Positions 6,469 through 6,505 of a stretch of 6,505 nt of DNA are shown here, in pieces. Under the pieces are notes generated by a model. That model did not search any database and was not told where the DNA came from. It saw nothing but the letters and a program-made list of their open reading frames with translations. The translations under genes and the position numbers were made by a program. Position 1 is the stretch's first letter; every line of letters starts with the position of its first letter. Origin of the DNA: Candidatus Gottesmanbacteria bacterium CG_4_10_14_0_8_um_filter_37_24 (GTDB lineage Bacteria; Patescibacteriota; Microgenomatia; 2-02-FULL-39-11); contig PFMK01000074.1 in assembly GCA_002785215.1 (NCBI GenBank), forward strand, positions 1-6,505, given 5' to 3'.

Positions 6469-6505
6469 TTTGGAACTAATTTGTATTTTATTTTTTGGTC
6501 CTTGG
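6469..6505 (-). repeat. Right arm of imperfect inverted repeat (runs to window end)
   Basis: Read on the minus strand this T/G-rich tail becomes the same CCAA / ACCAAAAA / AAAT pattern as the left flank, matching 5898-5934 at 28 of 37 positions. The similarity reaches the last base, so the true outer boundary probably lies beyond the window. Confidence 0.5.

Noticed and set aside
5891..6505. 23S rRNA intervening sequence
   Set aside because: The protein family matches, but neither flank contains recognisable 23S rRNA; the left neighbour is a protein operon.

Overview
The window looks like chromosomal sequence of a Candidate Phyla Radiation (Patescibacteria) bacterium. This is inferred from gene content: a secreted protein with two DUF5666-like repeats, a large envelope-facing membrane operon of a type common in these genomes, and a stand-alone four-helix-bundle (23S rRNA IVP-like) gene in A/C-rich repetitive flanks. 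Two genes end in TGA, so the recoded UGA code of Gracilibacteria/Absconditabacteria is unlikely. No rRNA, tRNA, CRISPR array or classical transposase is visible.

Layout. Bases 10-684 (+) encode a small exported protein with two beta-rich repeats; its true start is uncertain. It converges, with a 21-base gap, on a three-gene minus-strand operon read from 5825 down to 706. The operon order is: (i) a membrane-anchored protein with two carbohydrate-binding-like beta-sandwich domains (5825-4647); (ii) a ~758-residue membrane protein with about eight N-terminal helices, a basic cytoplasmic loop and a large extracellular beta-rich region (4613-2337); (iii) a 544-residue polytopic protein resembling GT-C-fold glycosyltransferases (2340-706). 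The last two overlap by four bases (ATGA). A promoter (TTGCAT, 17-base spacer, TATAAT) lies just ahead of the first gene.

Bases 5826-6086 are non-coding: the operon promoter, then a low-complexity A/C-rich tract with three imperfect ~30-base direct repeats. The tract leads to the four-helix-bundle gene (6087-6428, +), whose TATAAT box sits so close to its ATG that the mRNA should be nearly leaderless. A weak hairpin terminator overlaps its stop codon. The remaining sequence to 6505 is an inverted, diverged copy of the left flank, so the gene sits between imperfect inverted repeats.

Working together (inference): the three operon genes are best read as a surface-glycan module, with a polytopic transferase-like protein, a partner carrying the large extracellular region, and an anchored protein that may bind the sugar. 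The four-helix-bundle cassette appears functionally separate and may be a small dispersed or mobile unit. No gene in the window has a clear Shine-Dalgarno sequence.
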